This document shows, in pieces, positions 1 through 12,227 of a stretch of DNA of 64,000 nt. Positions within the stretch are counted from its first letter, which is position 1. Every line of letters starts with the position of its first letter. A program made the translations under genes and the position numbers. Under the pieces are notes generated by a model, which worked only from the letters and a program-made list of their open reading frames with translations, was not told the DNA's origin and did not search any database. Source of the DNA: Rhodococcus sp. 06-235-1A (GTDB taxonomy: Bacteria; Actinomycetota; Actinomycetes; Mycobacteriales; Mycobacteriaceae); assembly GCF_002258785.1 (NCBI RefSeq), contig NZ_NOYI01000006.1, forward strand, positions 20,251-84,250. Reading direction: 5' to 3'.

Positions 1-394
1 CCCGACGGCCGCGCGTGCGACGTCCGGTCTCAGGTGCTGCGTCACCGGCATCGCCCGACTGGCCTGCGGAGGCGTCCGACGGCGCTACCTCGGGAGCAGA
101 CTGGGCAGACGCCTTCTCGGGGGCCTTCTCGGCAGTCTTGTCGGCGGCCGGTCGATCTTCTACGACGGGTGCTGCTGCAGCAGCTCGACGCGACTTCGGT
201 GCGTCGGCCTTCGCCGACGCAGCGCCCGATTGACGCTCGGAAATCGCAGCGATCAGATCGCCCTTGCGCATGCCGGAAATACTTTTGATGCCCAGTTCAC
301 CGGCGAGGCTGCGCAGCTCGGTGAGAACCATTCCGGACAGGCCGGCACGTCGGCGTGACGTTTCGGGCGCAGAGATAAGTTCCGTATCGGTCAC
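1..394 (-). CDS. rho: Transcription termination factor Rho, N-terminal part (runs off the window)
   Basis: Rho is the hexameric RNA helicase that ends transcription of untranslated RNA. Only the first ~131 residues are visible. The translation starts VTDTELISAPETSRRRAG and holds a Rho N-terminal (SAP-like) segment around GIKSISGMRKGDLIAAI at about residues 36-52. An Ala/Pro/Glu-rich, then Arg/Gly-rich insertion follows, as in actinobacterial Rho proteins; it carries extra RNA-binding capacity in the family. The GTG start at 394 has the purine-rich sequence AAAGGA just upstream. It follows thrB on the same strand, the same order as in mycobacteria (thrB-rho). The ATPase core lies beyond the window edge. 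Confidence 0.88.
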   Translation of the reverse strand, partial: MTDTELISAPETSRRRAGLSGMVLTELRSLAGELGIKSISGMRKGDLIAAISERQSGAASAKADAPKSRRAAAAAPVVEDRPAADKTAEKAPEKASAQSAPEVAPSDASAGQSGDAGDAAPETGRRTRGRR

Positions 395-702
395 GGAGGT
401 CCTTTCCTTCCCTCGCTCGCTCGATGCGCAGCAGAGGGTTCGTTCCGCAGTTCGGCGTTCTACCGAACTCGGATATTGCCGTTCATGTTCGACGCACTCC
501 GTCGACGACACCATCGAACCGAGCCCGCAGAGAACTACGGGGAGGATCGAGTCAGGAGCGTCACATCACTCGGACGTTTGAATCCCCCGAATACAGCGAC
601 CTGATTGCCCTGACGAAACCGGCGTCTGAAGCGCACGATGTACGGACAGGGTTCACCATAGCGCCGTTGTCCTCAGTCGGCAAGAACCCTATTCGGCAAT
701 TG
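395..702 (-). other. Intergenic leader between thrB and rho
   Basis: About 308 bases without a convincing gene. Small open frames here lack a ribosome site and family features. The stretch presumably carries the rho promoter and 5' leader. A perfect 7-bp inverted repeat (AGGGTTC at 648-654, GAACCCT at 684-690) lies just after the end of thrB and could be an RNA hairpin. I see no clear intrinsic terminator with a U-run. Confidence 0.5.
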
Positions 703-2718
<2,016 letters not shown>

Positions 2719-2722
<4 letters not shown>

Positions 2723-4020
2723 ACGGTGGTGCCTTCCAATCGGAGAACGCTGGCGACGTGGACGACCACATCGAGCTGCTCGAGCGATGCAACGGTTTCG
2801 GACAGTGCGGAGTCGGCCGCGAGGTGGGTGACCACGACGAGCCTGGCTCCGTCACCCGAGCCCTGCTGGCGCACCGTCGAGATACTGACGTCGCGCTTGG
2901 AGAACTCGGCTGCCACGGTCGCCAGCACGCCGGGCTTGTCCGCCACCTGCATGCTGACGTAGTAGCGAGTGAGGATGTCACCCATGGGGGCCACCTTGAG
3001 CTTGGCGTACTTGGATTCGAGCGGGCCCCGGCCGCCGTAGAACTTGTTGCGCGCGGCCATCACCAGATCGCCGAGTACTGCGGACGCCGTCGGCGCGCCG
3101 CCCGCACCCTGTCCGTAGAACATCAGGCGTCCGGCAGCCTCGGCTTCGACGACCACGGCGTTGAACGCACCGTTCACCGATGCCAGCGGATGGTTCAGCG
3201 GAACGAGCGCCGGGTAGACCCGAGCGGAGATTCGTTCCTTGCCCTTGGGCGTCACGATTCGCTCGCAGATGGCCAGCAGTTTGATGGTGCAGTCCAGGGA
3301 CTTCGCGGTCTCGAGGTCGTCCGAGGTGATCTTGCTGATGCCCTCGCGGTACACATCACCGGCCGTGACCCGCGTGTGGAACGCGATGGACGCCAGGATG
3401 GCTGCCTTCGATGCGGCGTCGTATCCCTCGACGTCAGCGGTCGGGTCGGCCTCGGCGTAACCGAGACGCCCTGCTTCGGCAAGGGTTTCGGCGTAGTCCG
3501 CGCCGGTCTCGTCCATGGCGGAGAGGATGAAGTTGGTGGTGCCGTTGACGATGCCCGCGACCTTGTTCACGCGGTCGCCCGCGAGGGACTGCATCAGCGG
3601 ACGAACGACCGGAATGGCTCCGGCCACGGCAGCCTCGAAATACAGGTCTGCGCGCGACTTCTCGGCCGCGTCGGCCAGTTCACCGGTGTACTCGGCCAGC
3701 AGGGCCTTGTTAGCCGTGATGACGGACTTGCCCTTCTCCAGGGCCGACAGCACCAGTTTGCGGGGAATGTCGATGCCGCCGAGTACCTCGACGACGATGT
3801 CGACGTCGTCGCGGCCGACCAGCTCTGCGGGGTCGTCGGTGAGCAGCTCGGCCGGTACGCCACGATCACCGTCGACCCGCCGTACAGCGATGCCTCGAAT
3901 TGCCAGTGGCGCACCGATCCTCGCCTCGAAATCCTCTGCGTTCTCGGTGAGGATTCGGACGACCTCACTACCGACGTTTCCGAGTCCGAGTACGGCGACG
4001 CCTATCGGCTTCGATGTCAT
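2719..4020 (-). CDS. hom: Homoserine dehydrogenase
   Basis: NAD(P)H-dependent reduction of aspartate semialdehyde to homoserine, the branch point to threonine and methionine. The 433 residues show an N-terminal nucleotide-binding motif ([12 protein letters not shown], about 9-20), the central homoserine dehydrogenase domain with [11 protein letters not shown], and a C-terminal ACT domain (about 350-430, beginning near [15 protein letters not shown]). The ACT domain is the usual site of threonine feedback inhibition in this family. It overlaps lysA by 4 bases upstream and thrC by 4 bases downstream. Confidence 0.96.
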
Positions 4021-5438
4021 GGCTGAACCTCCAAGCTGAGCAGATCTTCGATGGTTTCCCGCCGCAGGATCAGGCGTGACTGCCCGTCCTTGACCGCGAC
4101 CACAGCGGGCCGCGTCAGCAGGTTGTAGCGACTGGACATGGAGTAGCAGTAGGCCCCGGTGGCCGCCACTGCGAGCAGGTCACCCGGCCCGACGTCTGCC
4201 GGCATCCACGTGTTCTTGATGACGATGTCGCCGCTCTCGCAATGCTTTCCGACCACCCGGGCCACGACTGCCTCTGCCTCACTGGACCGCGACACCAATC
4301 GACAATCGTATTCGGCCTGGTACAGCGAGGTGCGAATGTTGTCGCTCATTCCGCCGTCGACGCTGATGTAGCGCCTGCGCGTCGCCTTGTCGACGGTGAC
4401 ATCTTTGATCGTGCCGACCTCGTAGAGCGTGACGGTGCCCGGTCCGGCGATGGCGCGGCCGGGCTCGACTGCGATGGTCGGGACCGGCAGTCCCACCGCG
4501 GCCGACTCGGTCTCGACGATGGCGGTCAGCTTCGCCGCGAGTTGTTCCACCGGAGGCGGGTCGTCGCTCGGCACGTACGAAATACCCATGCCGCCACCGA
4601 GATCCAGCGTCGAGATCTGGGAGGTCTTGTCGACGCCGAATTCGGAGACGATGTCTGCCAGCAGCCCGATGACCTTGTGCGCTGCCAACTCGAAGCCGTC
4701 GACCTCGAAGATCTGCGACCCGATGTGGCTGTGCAGACCCACGAGGCGAAGGTTGTCTGCAGCGAACACGCGGCGGACCGCGTCGAGTGCCGAACCGTCG
4801 GCGAGCGAGAAACCGAACTTCTGATCCTCGTGCGCGGTCGCAATGAATTCGTGCGTGTGCGCTTCGACACCGACGGTGATGCGAATCAGAACGTCCTGCA
4901 CCACACCGGCCGCGCCGGCAACTCCGTCGAGACGGTCTATCTCGATGTTGGAGTCCAGTACCACATGCTCGACGCCCGCGCGCACGCCTGCTTCGAGCTC
5001 GGCCACCGATTTGTTGTTGCCGTGCATGGCGATTCGGTCCGCGGGGAATCCCGCGGCGAGCGCGATGGCCAGCTCGCCTCCGGAGCAGATGTCGAGCGAG
5101 AGCCCTTCGTCGGCAACCCAGCGCGCGATCTCTCCGCACAGGAAAGCCTTGGAGGCGTAGTGAACTCGTTCGGGTGCCCCGAAGGCAGCGGCCATTTCAC
5201 GGCAGCGCGAACGGAAGTCGTCCTCGTCGATGACGAACAGCGGTGTGCCGTACTGCGCCGCGAGATCGGTCACCGACACTCCGGCGAGACGGACGGTTCC
5301 GTCCTCACCGCGCTCGGCGTTGCGGGGCCACACCTGCGCCGGCAGAGTCGTCATCTCCGACGCGTCGGACGGGCGATGGGACGTGCTCTGTACGGCGGGA
5401 TTGTCGGCATGCTTCGGTCCTGCCGGATGTGCGCTCAC
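4017..5438 (-). CDS. lysA: Diaminopimelate decarboxylase
   Basis: PLP enzyme of the alanine-racemase-like fold that decarboxylates meso-diaminopimelate to lysine. The 473-residue protein carries the PLP lysine in VHYASKAF (Lys97), a HIGSQ motif, a GGG phosphate loop ([11 protein letters not shown]) and a C-terminal KHCESGD motif with the catalytic Cys. The open frame extends far upstream, but GTG at 5438 is chosen: it overlaps the argS stop by 4 bases and fits the family N-terminus ([10 protein letters not shown]). Position between argS and hom is conserved in mycobacteria. Confidence 0.95.
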   Translation of the reverse strand: MSAHPAGPKHADNPAVQSTSHRPSDASEMTTLPAQVWPRNAERGEDGTVRLAGVSVTDLAAQYGTPLFVIDEDDFRSRCREMAAAFGAPERVHYASKAFLCGEIARWVADEGLSLDICSGGELAIALAAGFPADRIAMHGNNKSVAELEAGVRAGVEHVVLDSNIEIDRLDGVAGAAGVVQDVLIRITVGVEAHTHEFIATAHEDQKFGFSLADGSALDAVRRVFAADNLRLVGLHSHIGSQIFEVDGFELAAHKVIGLLADIVSEFGVDKTSQISTLDLGGGMGISYVPSDDPPPVEQLAAKLTAIVETESAAVGLPVPTIAVEPGRAIAGPGTVTLYEVGTIKDVTVDKATRRRYISVDGGMSDNIRTSLYQAEYDCRLVSRSSEAEAVVARVVGKHCESGDIVIKNTWMPADVGPGDLLAVAATGAYCYSMSSRYNLLTRPAVVAVKDGQSRLILRRETIEDLLSLEVQP

Positions 5439-7087
5439 ATGCGCTCCGGTGCGCTGACCCCGAGCAGTTCCAGGCCGTTGGCCAGGACCTGCCGGGTCGC
5501 GTTCCCCAACGCCAGTCGTGCGGTGTTCACAGGTCCGGGCTCCTCGTCTCCTTGTGGAAGTACTCGACACGCACCGTAGAAACGGTGGTAGGCCCCCGCC
5601 AACTCTTCGAGGTAGCGGGCGATCCGATGTGGTTCGCGTAGTTCGGCGGCGCTGGCCACCACTCGGGGGTACTCGCCGATCGTCCTGATCAGCTCGCCTT
5701 CCTGCTCGTGGGTGAGCAGGCTCAGATCGGGCTGTTCCGCACTGATTCCCAGCTCGGCAGCGTTGCGCGCGAGCGAGGCCAGGCGAGCGTGGGCGTATTG
5801 GACGTAGTACACCGGGTTCTCGTTGCTCGCGCTCGCCCACAGTGCGAGGTCGATGTCGATGCTGGAGTCGACGGACGACCGGATCATGACGTACCGGGAG
5901 GCGTCGACGCCGATTGCGTCGACCAGGTCGTCGAGGGTGATGACGGTTCCGGCGCGCTTGCTCATCTTCACGGCCACGCCGTCGCGGACCAGGTTGACCA
6001 TCTGTCCGATCAGTACCTCGACCGTCTCGGGGTCGTCTCCGAACGCTGCCGCGGCCGCCTTGAGCCGTCCGATGTATCCGTGGTGGTCTGCTCCGAGCAT
6101 GTAGATGCACAGGTCGAAGCCGCGCTGGCGCTTGTTCTGGAAGTAGGCGATGTCGCCGGCGATGTAGGCGGCGTTGCCGTCGCTCTTGATGACGACGCGA
6201 TCCTTGTCGTCACCGAAGTCGGTGGACCGGAGCCACCAGGCGCCGTCTTCCTCGTAGAGACTCCCCGAGGTCTTGAGGTACTCGACCGACTTCTCGACCG
6301 CACCGGATTCGAACAGCGAGTTCTCGTGGAAGTAGACATCGAAGTCGACGCCGAACTCGTGCAGGTTCGCCTTGATCCGATCGAACATCAGCTCGGTGCC
6401 GATGGATCGGAACGTCTCTTCCTGTGCCTCGGTGTCCAGGGCGAGCGCATCAGGTCGCTCGGCGAGCACATGCGCTGCGATCTCGGCGATGTATTCGCCC
6501 GCATAGCCGTTGTCTGGTGCAGGCTCACCCTTGGCGGCGGCGATGAGCGAGTGCGTGAAGCGCGCGATCTGAGCGCCGTGATCGTTGAAGAAGTATTCGC
6601 GAGTGACCTCGGCGCCGTGAGCGGTGAGAATGCGACCGAGCGCATCACCGACGGCCGCCCACCGGGTGCCGCCGAGATGTACCGGGCCGGTCGGGTTGGC
6701 CGAGACGAACTCGAGGTTGACCTTCTTTCCCGCCATCGACGATCCGTTGCCGAATGCCGTGCCTGCGGCGAGTACTCGGGCGACGATCTCGCCCTGAGCA
6801 GCAGCGGCCAGCCTGATGTTCAGGAATCCCGGGCCTGCAACGTCGGCGCTGTCGATCGCGGCCTCGGCAGCGAGAGCGTCGGCGAGCCAGCCGGCGAAGT
6901 CGCGGGGATTGGCTCCGGCCTTCTTCGCGACCTGCAGTGCCACGTTGGTCGCGTAATCGCCGTGCTCGGGGTTGCGGGGACGCTCGACCGTCAACTTCGC
7001 GGGAAGAACGGATGCGTCCAGACCGCGCTCGGCAAGCACTTTCGCGGCGGTCGCGTGTAGCAGTTCGGCAAGATCGGCGGGAGTCAC
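5435..7087 (-). CDS. argS: Arginyl-tRNA synthetase
   Basis: Class I aminoacyl-tRNA synthetase that charges tRNA-Arg. The 550-residue protein has the N-terminal Arg-tRNA synthetase additional domain (about 5-90), the HIGH-type signature in the variant form [10 protein letters not shown] (about 131-140) usual for Actinobacteria, a KMSKRAG motif, and a C-terminal DALR anticodon-binding domain ending in [10 protein letters not shown]. It heads the argS-lysA-hom-thrC-thrB operon. Its promoter should lie in the 231-base gap shared with the divergent DUF3105 gene. Confidence 0.96.
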   Translation of the reverse strand: MTPADLAELLHATAAKVLAERGLDASVLPAKLTVERPRNPEHGDYATNVALQVAKKAGANPRDFAGWLADALAAEAAIDSADVAGPGFLNIRLAAAAQGEIVARVLAAGTAFGNGSSMAGKKVNLEFVSANPTGPVHLGGTRWAAVGDALGRILTAHGAEVTREYFFNDHGAQIARFTHSLIAAAKGEPAPDNGYAGEYIAEIAAHVLAERPDALALDTEAQEETFRSIGTELMFDRIKANLHEFGVDFDVYFHENSLFESGAVEKSVEYLKTSGSLYEEDGAWWLRSTDFGDDKDRVVIKSDGNAAYIAGDIAYFQNKRQRGFDLCIYMLGADHHGYIGRLKAAAAAFGDDPETVEVLIGQMVNLVRDGVAVKMSKRAGTVITLDDLVDAIGVDASRYVMIRSSVDSSIDIDLALWASASNENPVYYVQYAHARLASLARNAAELGISAEQPDLSLLTHEQEGELIRTIGEYPRVVASAAELREPHRIARYLEELAGAYHRFYGACRVLPQGDEEPGPVNTARLALGNATRQVLANGLELLGVSAPERM

Positions 7088-7318
7088 AGGTAGCTATCCT
7101 ATTGGCTGGTGCGCGCCGTCCTCGCATCCACTGCCCGTCTGCCGGTGAGCACCCTCGGCCCATGCAGTCCACACGGGCTCTGAGCACGCTCTCAGGCAGA
7201 GAACGTACAGTAAGGACGCTCTGCGCCGACGGTCCGCGATCAACGCCGTCACCAGCAGATACGTACCAACAGCGTCAACGACCACCACCTTTCCTCGACT
7301 GAGAGAGCAACTACAGCG
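7088..7318. promoter_or_regulatory. Divergent promoter region argS / DUF3105 gene
   Basis: The 231-base spacer separates argS (minus) from the DUF3105 gene (plus), so it must hold both start signals. AGAGAGCAA lies before the ATG at 7319. I could not pick out reliable -35/-10 boxes or a leader-peptide attenuator for the amino-acid operon. Confidence 0.45.
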
Positions 7319-8200
7319 ATGCCAACGGGTCCCGACAAAGGCAGTCAGAACAAGTCGGCTGCGAAGGCAGACAAAGCCATCAATGCCGCTAACAAGAAGT
7401 CCGCTCGTAAGAAGAAGGGCGGCGTTCCCGCCGCCAAGGGCAGGCAGATTCCCTGGCTGACGGTTGCCGGTGTCGTAGTGGTTGTCGGTCTGGTCGCCGG
7501 ACTCGGGATCAATCTGTATCCGAAGTACCAGGATCGGGCCGAGGCGCAGAAGTTCGCGCCCAGCGAGTCCAATCAGGACCCGTCGACGGGCATCGAGGGC
7601 GTGACGGTCCAGGAGTACCCCGCGGCTCTGCACGTTGCGCGCACGCAGCGGGTCGCCTACGACCAGTCGCCGCCGTTCGGCGGGCCGCACGACGCCGTGT
7701 GGGCCACCTGCACGGGAATCGTCTATCCCGAGGCGATTCGCACCGAGAATGCCGTCCACTCTCTCGAGCACGGGGCCGTCTGGGTCACCTACAACCCCGA
7801 TGACCTGAATGCGGACCAGATCCAATCACTCGCAGACCGCGTCGACGGTGAGACCCAGATGCTGATGTCGCCTTATCCCGGCCTCGACACCCCCGTCTCG
7901 CTGCAGTCCTGGGGCCATCAGCTCAAGCTGGACAGTGTCGACGACGCGCGCATCGGCCAGTTCATCTCCGCCTTGCGCCTGAACCGCTTCGCCTACCCGG
8001 AGGTCGGTGCCAGCTGCGCATCGGTACCGGGCACAGGTGACAACGCCTTCGACCCGGACAACCCACCGCTGTTCGACGCCTCCGCACCCGGTCCGGACGC
8101 AGTGCCGATGGACGGTGCCGGAATCACCCCCGACACCAGTGAGACAAGTGGAGCCGGCGGGATGCAGCTGCCCAGCGACCTCCAGATCCCCACGAACTGA
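7319..8200 (+). CDS. DUF3105 membrane-anchored protein
   Basis: The 293-residue protein has a Lys/Ala-rich cytoplasmic N-terminus (residues 1-43), one membrane segment (about 44-67) and an external DUF3105 domain. Family hallmarks are visible: PPFGGPHDAVWATC and HSLEHGAVWVTY. The domain's function is unknown. The C-terminal ~60 residues are Pro/Asp/Gly-rich and probably disordered. Its stop overlaps the start of the DUF305 gene, so the two are likely co-translated; this pairing is common in Actinobacteria. Confidence 0.85.
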   Translation: MPTGPDKGSQNKSAAKADKAINAANKKSARKKKGGVPAAKGRQIPWLTVAGVVVVVGLVAGLGINLYPKYQDRAEAQKFAPSESNQDPSTGIEGVTVQEYPAALHVARTQRVAYDQSPPFGGPHDAVWATCTGIVYPEAIRTENAVHSLEHGAVWVTYNPDDLNADQIQSLADRVDGETQMLMSPYPGLDTPVSLQSWGHQLKLDSVDDARIGQFISALRLNRFAYPEVGASCASVPGTGDNAFDPDNPPLFDASAPGPDAVPMDGAGITPDTSETSGAGGMQLPSDLQIPTN

Positions 8201-8910
8201 TGATCGAACCGACACCGACCGATGATGCGGTAGCCACCAAGCCGAGCCAACGCACCGCGTTGGTGATACTCGCGCTGATCGCAGTCCTGGCGATCGGTTT
8301 CGCCCTGGGCTTTCTGGTGCAGAGTCCGTTCCGCAGCGACGACAGTGCGGCCGCCGCGGACTCGGTCGATGTCGGTTTCGCTCAGGACATGACCGTGCAC
8401 CACAACCAGGCCATCGAGATGGCCGCGGTGGCGTTGACCAACGCCTCGGATCAGGCCGTGAAGAACCTGGCGTTCGACATGCTCACCTCGCAGCAGAACC
8501 AGGTGGGGCAGATGCAGGGCTGGTTGGCTCTGTGGGACCGTGCACCGATCTCGACCGACGGCTACATGACCTGGATGACCGAGGACGACTCCCACGGGCA
8601 CTCGATGGGCGGAATGTCCATGGATCCCGGGTCGTCGGATCCCACCAGGGCGATGCCGGGCATGGCCAGTTCGACCGAACTCGCAGCGCTTCGGCAGGCC
8701 ACCGGCCCGGCCGTCGACGTCATGTTCCTGCAACTCATGCTGCGCCACCACGAGGGCGGCCTGGCGATGATGGAGTACGCCCAGACTCACGCGCAGTCGC
8801 CTGCGGTGATCAATCTGGCGAAGTCCATGGTTGCCACCCAGACCAGCGAGTCGACCCTCATGAAGCAGATGCTCGACGAGAAGGGTGCGCAGCCGCTGCC
8901 CGAGGGGTGA
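8200..8910 (+). CDS. DUF305 family protein, ferritin-like
   Basis: A 236-residue protein with one N-terminal membrane segment (about 19-40) and an external four-helix DUF305 domain. Two His-His motifs are visible: TVHHNQAIEMA (about 66-75) and LMLRHHEGGLAMM near the C-terminus. A His/Met-rich linker (HGHSMGGMSMD) lies between them. The family has a ferritin-like fold and is often linked to copper or other metals; a metal role is inference. Its ATG overlaps the DUF3105 stop as TGATG. Confidence 0.85.
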   Translation: MIEPTPTDDAVATKPSQRTALVILALIAVLAIGFALGFLVQSPFRSDDSAAAADSVDVGFAQDMTVHHNQAIEMAAVALTNASDQAVKNLAFDMLTSQQNQVGQMQGWLALWDRAPISTDGYMTWMTEDDSHGHSMGGMSMDPGSSDPTRAMPGMASSTELAALRQATGPAVDVMFLQLMLRHHEGGLAMMEYAQTHAQSPAVINLAKSMVATQTSESTLMKQMLDEKGAQPLPEG

Positions 8911-8978
8911 TTTCGGCTCGGGTCGCGGATGCGCTAGTCTTTCGTACAGCCCAACAGGCACACCGGTTCGTCCGGTGC

Positions 8979-9051
8979 GCCCCCGTAGCTCAGGGGATAG
9001 AGCGTTCGCCTCCGGAGCGAAAGGCCGCAGGTTCGAATCCTGCCGGGGGCA
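8979..9051 (+). tRNA. tRNA-Arg (anticodon CCG)
   Basis: A 73-nt cloverleaf. Acceptor GCCCCCG (8979-8985) pairs with CGGGGGC (9044-9050). The anticodon loop CTCCGGA is closed by TTCGC/GCGAA with anticodon CCG at 9012-9014. A T-loop GTTCGAATC is present. Discriminator base is A at 9051; CCA is not encoded. It reads CGG arginine codons. Confidence 0.95.
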
Positions 9052-9111
9052 CACATCTTTCACGCACGTCATCCTCCTTGGGTGACTGCTCGAACGAGAC
9101 GGTGGACTTCG

Positions 9112-10032
9112 ATGTCCGAGAATCTCCCCCACATCGAGACCGTCATCGACGATCTGTATTCGCTCCCTCCCGCCGATTTCGTCTCGCATCGCTCCGCGTA
9201 CGTCACCCGGTTCAAGAAATTCGGCGACAAAGCCGGTGCCGCCCGCATCGGTGCCCAGCGCAAGCCCACGGTAGTGGCGTGGTTGGTGAACACACTCGCG
9301 CGGCAGGACGAATCGGCTCTGGCAGAACTATTCGACCTCGGTGAGCAGCTCGAACGAGCCCAGCAGCGCGGCGACGGCTCCCGGCTGCGCGAATTGTCCA
9401 CGGCTCGAAGCACTTCGATACGCGCGCTGACCGAAAGAGCAGTCACGCTGGGACGTGACCTCGGCACCAGCGTCGGCGACAATGCCGCCCGCGAGATCTC
9501 CAACACCCTGAGCGCGGCGATGGCCGACCCCGAGATACGCGACCGTGTCCGTGCCGGCAGAACCGTGGTGGCCGAAACGTACAGCGGCTTCGGGCCTGCG
9601 CTGCTCTCGCTGGTTCCGGAGCCTACCGAGGACGAGACCGAGACCGACGGCGTATCGGACACTGCCGATGACGCACCCGAGGACGCAGCAGAGTCCGATT
9701 CCGAGGACACTTCCGAAGCCGAGAAGCTGCGCGAGGTCGAGCACAATCGACTGGTCGCCGAACTCGAATCGGCCGAGTCCGACCTCGATGACGCGCGCGT
9801 CGAGGCGGAGGAGGCACAGGCCGACACCGAACGGACGGCATCCGAACTGCGCAGCGCTGCAGCGGAAGTCGAACGAATCGAGTCGGAACTGACTGCGGCG
9901 AAGACCCGCGCGAAGGCTGCGCGGGAAGCGGAGAGAACAAGCGTCGTACAGGCGGGGTCGACGGCGGAGGCACTCGAGGCAGCCCGAGCCCGAGTCGCCG
10001 AAGCCCAGTCGGCCCTGGACTCCTTGACCTGA
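9112..10032 (+). CDS. Hypothetical protein with C-terminal coiled coil
   Basis: Unrecognised 306-residue soluble protein. The first ~160 residues look globular and helical (FVSHRSAYVTRFKKFG, KPTVVAWLVNTLARQ). An acidic stretch follows at about 170-205, then a long Glu/Ala/Arg heptad-rich segment to the end that should form a coiled coil. ATG at 9112 (MSENLPH) is chosen over one 30 bases upstream because that position lies close to the tRNA-Arg 3' end. No signal peptide or membrane segment is present. Similar proteins of unknown role occur in Rhodococcus relatives. Confidence 0.8.
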   Translation: MSENLPHIETVIDDLYSLPPADFVSHRSAYVTRFKKFGDKAGAARIGAQRKPTVVAWLVNTLARQDESALAELFDLGEQLERAQQRGDGSRLRELSTARSTSIRALTERAVTLGRDLGTSVGDNAAREISNTLSAAMADPEIRDRVRAGRTVVAETYSGFGPALLSLVPEPTEDETETDGVSDTADDAPEDAAESDSEDTSEAEKLREVEHNRLVAELESAESDLDDARVEAEEAQADTERTASELRSAAAEVERIESELTAAKTRAKAAREAERTSVVQAGSTAEALEAARARVAEAQSALDSLT

Positions 10033-10046
10033 CCTACCCTGGCGGC

Positions 10047-10634
10047 ATGACCACACGCTGGCAAGCCGAGAACACCGTAGACGATTCCAAGCGGTACATC
10101 GAGCGATTCGACCGCCTGGCCGAACGCGGCGTGGATCTGCACGGTGAGGCCCGCATGGTCGACGCGTTGGTCTCCCCCGCGTCGAGCATCCTCGATGCAG
10201 GATGCGGTACCGGCAGACTCGGTGCCGAACTGGTCCGCCGCGGCCACCGGGTAACGGCAGTGGATCTCGATCCGGTTCTGGCCGAAGCCGCGCAAGCGCG
10301 GCCCGAACTCGACGTGCACGTCGCCGATCTGACGACGCTGGATCTGGGACGAACGTTCGACGCAGCCGTTGCGGCAGGCAACGTTCTCGTCTACATGGCT
10401 CCGGGCACCGAACGTGCAGCACTGCAACGTATCTGGGCCCACCTGGCCGACGGCGGGGTGTTCGTCACTGGCTTCGCCACCGATCGCGAGTACTCCGTTG
10501 GCATGCTCGACGACGATTTGGCGGCGGTCGGCTTCGTCGTCGAGCATCGATTCGCGACCTGGGATCTGCGGCCATGGCGCGCCGACGCGGATTGGGCCGT
10601 GACCGTGGCACGAAAGCCCGCCCTGCTCGCCTGA
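10047..10634 (+). CDS. Class I SAM-dependent methyltransferase
   Basis: A 195-residue protein with the Rossmann-like methyltransferase core. Motif I is ILDAGCGTGRLGAEL (about 50-64), the acidic end of strand 2 is VTAVDLDP, and motif IV lies in DAAVAAGNVLVY. The substrate cannot be told from sequence. It sits 14 bases after the coiled-coil gene and may be co-transcribed with it. A strong hairpin terminates the region just after its stop. Confidence 0.85.
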   Translation: MTTRWQAENTVDDSKRYIERFDRLAERGVDLHGEARMVDALVSPASSILDAGCGTGRLGAELVRRGHRVTAVDLDPVLAEAAQARPELDVHVADLTTLDLGRTFDAAVAAGNVLVYMAPGTERAALQRIWAHLADGGVFVTGFATDREYSVGMLDDDLAAVGFVVEHRFATWDLRPWRADADWAVTVARKPALLA

Positions 10635-10644
10635 TGGGAAATGA

Positions 10645-10676
10645 ATCGAGACCGACCATTGCTGGTCGGTCTCGAT
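10645..10676. terminator. Perfect 14-bp stem-loop, likely bidirectional terminator
   Basis: ATCGAGACCGACCA (10645-10658) pairs perfectly with TGGTCGGTCTCGAT (10663-10676) around a TTGC loop. It lies between the plus-strand methyltransferase gene and the 3' end of the minus-strand tRNA-Cys, so it can stop both transcripts. There is no long U-run, as is common in high-GC Actinobacteria. Confidence 0.8.
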
Positions 10677-10678
10677 GA

Positions 10679-10752
10679 TGGAGCGAGCGACGGGATTCGA
10701 ACCCGTGTAAACGGCTTTGCAGGCCGGTGCCTAGCCACTCAGCCACACCCGC
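10679..10752 (-). tRNA. tRNA-Cys (anticodon GCA)
   Basis: A 74-nt gene on the minus strand. Acceptor GCGGGTG pairs with CGCTCGC, including G-U pairs. The anticodon loop CTGCAAA gives GCA. The discriminator is U, an identity element of tRNA-Cys, and CCA is encoded at 10681-10679. The T-arm reads CGGGTTCGAATCCCG. Confidence 0.93.
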
Positions 10753-10857
10753 ATCACCGATGACGATGCCGTATCGGATGGGCGTGGCCCACCGTTTCGA
10801 TCATCGTGATTCGAACCCCGATGATTGATTCGGATACCCCGGGGAAGACTGTGGCTC

Positions 10858-12201
10858 ATGAAGGAACACATGGCCACGTTGCGGGAGTCGTTCTGGTTCA
10901 TCCCCGCTGTCCTGGGAGTCTGCGCGCTCCTGCTCGCGCAGGCCCTGGTGAGTCTCGACCGCTATCTGCTCGACACCCGGGTGGATCTGACGGGCTCGCT
11001 GCTCTATCACGTCGGCGCCAGTGGCAGCAGAGACATTCTCGGTGCCATCGGCGGCTCGATGTTGGGAGTGGCCGCGACGTCGTTCTCCATCACGATCTCC
11101 GTACTCGCCACCGCCAGTTCGTCGTACGGCCCTCGTCTGGTGCGAAACTTCATGGCAGACCGAGGCAATCAGGTGGTACTCGGCATCTTCGGTGCCACAT
11201 TCCTGTACTCACTGATGGTGTTGCGGTCGATTCGATCGATCGAATCCGACGGCTCGGTATTCGTGCCCGACATCGCCGTCAACGTTGCCGTCGCCCTCGC
11301 GGTCGTCGACGTGGGTGTGCTCGTGTACTTCATTCATCACATCGCTCAGTCGATTCAGGTCGCCACGCTGTCCGCCCGAGTCCGCGACGAGTTGTCGGAG
11401 TCCGTCGACGCTCTGTATCCACTCGAGCAACCCGACGACGCGGCGTCGGCAGACGGAATTTCCAAGCCACCCGTCTACACCACGGTGCTCGCCGAGGAAT
11501 CCGGAGTGATCATCGATATCGATGAGGTCGGTGTCCTGGGCATCGCCACCGACAGCAGCACCATGGTCGAGATTCATCGAGCGCCCGGTGACCATGTCGT
11601 CGCCGGTGAACCCCTCGCAGACATCCTCGCCGATCGTTCGGCCGACATATCCGAGGACGCGATCGGCCGAGTACGAGGATCCTTCGACATCGGCACCAGC
11701 CGAACACCCCGGCACGACATAGCCTTCGCCGTCGAGCAGATGACCGAAATGGCCGTGCGCGCGCTGTCCACCGGGGTCAACGACCCGTACACGGCACGCA
11801 ACGCCATCGACGACCTCTCCGTCGGACTCGTCGCGGTCGTCCAGCGTCCGATGCCCTGCCGTGCACGGTGTGACTCCGACGGCATCGTGCGAGTGATCAT
11901 CGGCCGCGTGGCGGTCGAGTCGCTGATCGATCACGCACTGGATGCGGTGCGGATCTACGGCACCGGAAGCCCGATGGTGGTGGAAGCCGGAATTCGTCTC
12001 GCCGAGCGAGTGGGCCGCGCGGCGCGGTCGACCGACCACGTCGACGCCGTACTGGCTCAACTCGAGCTCCTGGACAGGGCATTGGTGAGCGGCGAGACCG
12101 ACACCGCGCGCACAGCCCAAGCCCGAGAGCAGATCTCGCGCGTTCGGGTTGCGATCACGGATCGGGTACCTCTGGCGGTACTTCGCAACGCGATTCGGTA
12201 G
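10858..12201 (+). CDS. DUF2254 family membrane protein
   Basis: About 447 residues. Four membrane segments fall in the first ~180 residues, starting with FWFIPAVLGVCALLL. The family core SFSITISVLATASSSYGPR follows the second. The larger C-terminal cytosolic part contains TTVLAEESGVIIDID and AVRALSTGVNDPYTA, typical of DUF2254. Function is unknown. ATG at 10858 (MKEHMATL) is preferred over an upstream start at 10825 because GGGGAAGA precedes it and the family N-terminus begins there. Confidence 0.82.
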   Translation: MKEHMATLRESFWFIPAVLGVCALLLAQALVSLDRYLLDTRVDLTGSLLYHVGASGSRDILGAIGGSMLGVAATSFSITISVLATASSSYGPRLVRNFMADRGNQVVLGIFGATFLYSLMVLRSIRSIESDGSVFVPDIAVNVAVALAVVDVGVLVYFIHHIAQSIQVATLSARVRDELSESVDALYPLEQPDDAASADGISKPPVYTTVLAEESGVIIDIDEVGVLGIATDSSTMVEIHRAPGDHVVAGEPLADILADRSADISEDAIGRVRGSFDIGTSRTPRHDIAFAVEQMTEMAVRALSTGVNDPYTARNAIDDLSVGLVAVVQRPMPCRARCDSDGIVRVIIGRVAVESLIDHALDAVRIYGTGSPMVVEAGIRLAERVGRAARSTDHVDAVLAQLELLDRALVSGETDTARTAQAREQISRVRVAITDRVPLAVLRNAIR

Positions 12202-12227
12202 TCGCACGAAGCCGACACCGTGGGAGG

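Noticed and set aside
4242..5579. Plus-strand 445-residue open frame opposite lysA
   Set aside because: Antisense shadow; lysA carries PLP motifs and correct operon overlaps.
8979..9111. Possible prophage attachment site at tRNA-Arg
   Set aside because: No integrase, phage gene or repeated 3' tRNA end is seen downstream.
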